A stretch of DNA of 7,902 nucleotides. Source: Cyclobacteriaceae bacterium. Its GTDB lineage: Bacteria > Bacteroidota > Bacteroidia > Cytophagales > Cyclobacteriaceae. The DNA lies in assembly GCA_025455445.1 (NCBI GenBank), contig JALOMN010000116.1, forward strand, positions 1 to 7,902, read 5' to 3'. Below, piece after piece: positions 7,157-7,902 of the stretch. A program made the translations under genes and the position numbers. The stretch's first letter is position 1. The number at the start of each line of letters is the position of its first letter. The notes below the pieces were generated by a model, which had not been told where the DNA came from, did no database searches, and was given only the letters and a program-made list of their open reading frames with translations.

Positions 7157-7303
7157 AGTTTCAATGGTAATATCTGCGGGCGATAAAGAGAGATAATAAA
7201 TATCGTAAAAGGGAAAGAGATATTGCGAATAGAACAATAAATATCTTTACCAGATAATTTCCGGGACAAAGAACGATTGAAAATTTTTAACGATATTGAG
7301 GTA
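7157..7303. promoter_or_regulatory. Divergent intergenic region, probable promoters for both sides
   Basis: This 147-bp AT-rich stretch separates the macroglobulin cluster (leftward) from the lipoprotein gene (rightward), so it should hold promoters for both. For the plus strand a weak match to the Bacteroidota pattern is TTG at 7223-7225, a 16-base spacer, then TATCTTTA at 7242-7249, one base off TAnnTTTG and 54 bases before the ATG. For the minus strand I found no match I would defend. A 6-base inverted repeat, GATATT at 7219-7224 and AATATC at 7240-7245, overlaps the plus-strand candidate and could be an operator, but is short for such AT-rich DNA. Confidence 0.35.
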
Positions 7304-7663
7304 ATGATACCGGTTAATTTTAAAAGGATCGTACTTCTGATGATTGTGCTTATAACCATAGGTTGTAAAGACAATGTTCTATTTGATTCAAATCGATGTG
7401 AAGTATATACCGGATATGAAATCAATGAGCAATTCGGTCGGATTTATAAATGGACAGATTCAAGTTCAAACACTTATTTTTATTATATAGGTAACGTGGA
7501 CCCGGCTTTCAAAGCGGGTGGATTTGTTCCTTGTAATTATCCCCTAGCAGATTTTATTCCAGTAGGCAAGGTTGTTCGCTATAGCGGAAAAATTAAAATG
7601 GCTGAAGATGCCTGTGAACCAATTTTTTTCGGAATCGAACTTTCGTCATTGGTAAAAGAGTGA
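7304..7663 (+). CDS. Small putative lipoprotein, function unknown
   Basis: I do not recognise a named family. The product from ATG 7304 has 119 residues: MIPVNFKRI, a hydrophobic run, and a lipobox-like LITIGC with the cysteine at residue 21, followed by KDN. That is a signal peptidase II pattern, so the mature protein should be a lipid-anchored envelope protein. A TTG at 7277 would add nine residues (frame MKIFNDIEV) with no benefit to the signal; GAGGT just before the ATG also favours 7304. The mature part is probably beta-rich, with many aromatic residues and three more cysteines (NRC, VPC, DAC), which leaves room for one disulfide. The GKVVRYSGKIKM segment resembles small OB- or beta-barrel-like lipoproteins common in Bacteroidota, an impression only. 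It is divergent from the macroglobulin and ends 23 bases from the convergent peptidase gene. Confidence 0.75.
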   Translation: MIPVNFKRIVLLMIVLITIGCKDNVLFDSNRCEVYTGYEINEQFGRIYKWTDSSSNTYFYYIGNVDPAFKAGGFVPCNYPLADFIPVGKVVRYSGKIKMAEDACEPIFFGIELSSLVKE

Positions 7664-7686
7664 TCCGTAAGGGTAAAGCAGGTAAA

Positions 7687-7902
7687 TTATTTTTTACAGG
7701 CTACTCCGTTGACATACTGAGTAATCACATCGAGAGATTTTGAGATCTCACTTCCGGCAAATCCTTTAATATCGGCATACTGCATTTGTTTATTATACTG
7801 CTTTAAAAACTCGCCCGATAAAGGCAGGTAAGACCAGTGCCATTTCTCTTCTTCGTATCCGGTGCGACCGCCTGATTTGGAAGTATAAGGTTGACAAAAT
7901 CC
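7687..7902 (-). CDS. M15 family (VanY-like) peptidase, C-terminal end only
   Basis: Reading the minus strand from the right edge gives 71 residues ending in TAA at 7689-7687; the start lies outside the window. The segment GRTGYEEEKWHWSY matches the end of the M15B D-alanyl-D-alanine carboxypeptidase active site, where a glutamate three residues before a histidine (here E19 and H22 of the visible part, within EKWHW) provides the catalytic base and a zinc ligand. The remaining zinc ligands would lie upstream, beyond the edge. The final stretch is probably helical and closes with the short tail NGVACKK. Such enzymes trim peptidoglycan stem peptides in the periplasm; whether this one has a signal peptide cannot be seen. 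It faces the lipoprotein gene tail to tail. Family likely; exact substrate unknown. Confidence 0.8.
   Translation of the reverse strand, partial: GFCQPYTSKSGGRTGYEEEKWHWSYLPLSGEFLKQYNKQMQYADIKGFAGSEISKSLDVITQYVNGVACKK

Noticed and set aside
7157..7237. Upstream in-frame ATG at 7237 as the macroglobulin start.
   Set aside because: It would put 27 residues before the basic-hydrophobic signal at MKKIII, which is the natural start.
7682..7697. GTAAA/TTTAC inverted repeat with T-rich loop between the convergent lipoprotein and peptidase genes, as a possible terminator.
   Set aside because: Only five AT-rich pairs, and most of it is within the peptidase coding end; too weak to call.

Overview
The window looks like chromosomal DNA of a Bacteroidota bacterium, probably of the Cytophagales (inference). 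Base composition is moderate, Shine-Dalgarno sequences are weak or absent, and the proteins resemble that phylum's families: an alpha-2-macroglobulin with an acidic Tyr/Asp-rich insert, a small Spx/ArsC-like protein, and SecA-like wording typical of Bacteroidota SecA. No RNA gene, CRISPR array, insertion sequence or phage gene was seen.

Most of the window (1-7156) is one tightly packed minus-strand gene cluster. In transcription order it holds: a bacterial alpha-2-macroglobulin (7156 to 1678), broken by one frameshift near 5954-5964; a 115-residue Spx/ArsC-like thioredoxin-fold protein (1664 to 1317); a 216-residue protein that reads as a remnant of the second nucleotide-binding domain and helical wing of SecA, without a Walker A motor (1315 to 665); and the N-terminal part of penicillin-binding protein 1C (650 to the window edge). 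Gaps between these genes are 13, 1 and 14 bases, so they are probably co-transcribed.

Alpha-2-macroglobulin next to PBP1C is a known pairing (yfhM-pbpC in Escherichia coli). It is read as an envelope defence module: the macroglobulin traps foreign proteases by its thioester, and PBP1C repairs peptidoglycan. The two small genes between them are not part of the E. coli arrangement and are the most interesting content here, above all the SecA-derived protein.

On the right, a 147-bp intergenic region (7157-7303) separates the cluster from a divergent plus-strand gene for a small lipoprotein of unknown function (7304-7663). That gene converges on the C-terminal end of a minus-strand M15 (VanY-like) peptidase (7687-7902, cut by the window edge), another probable peptidoglycan enzyme.
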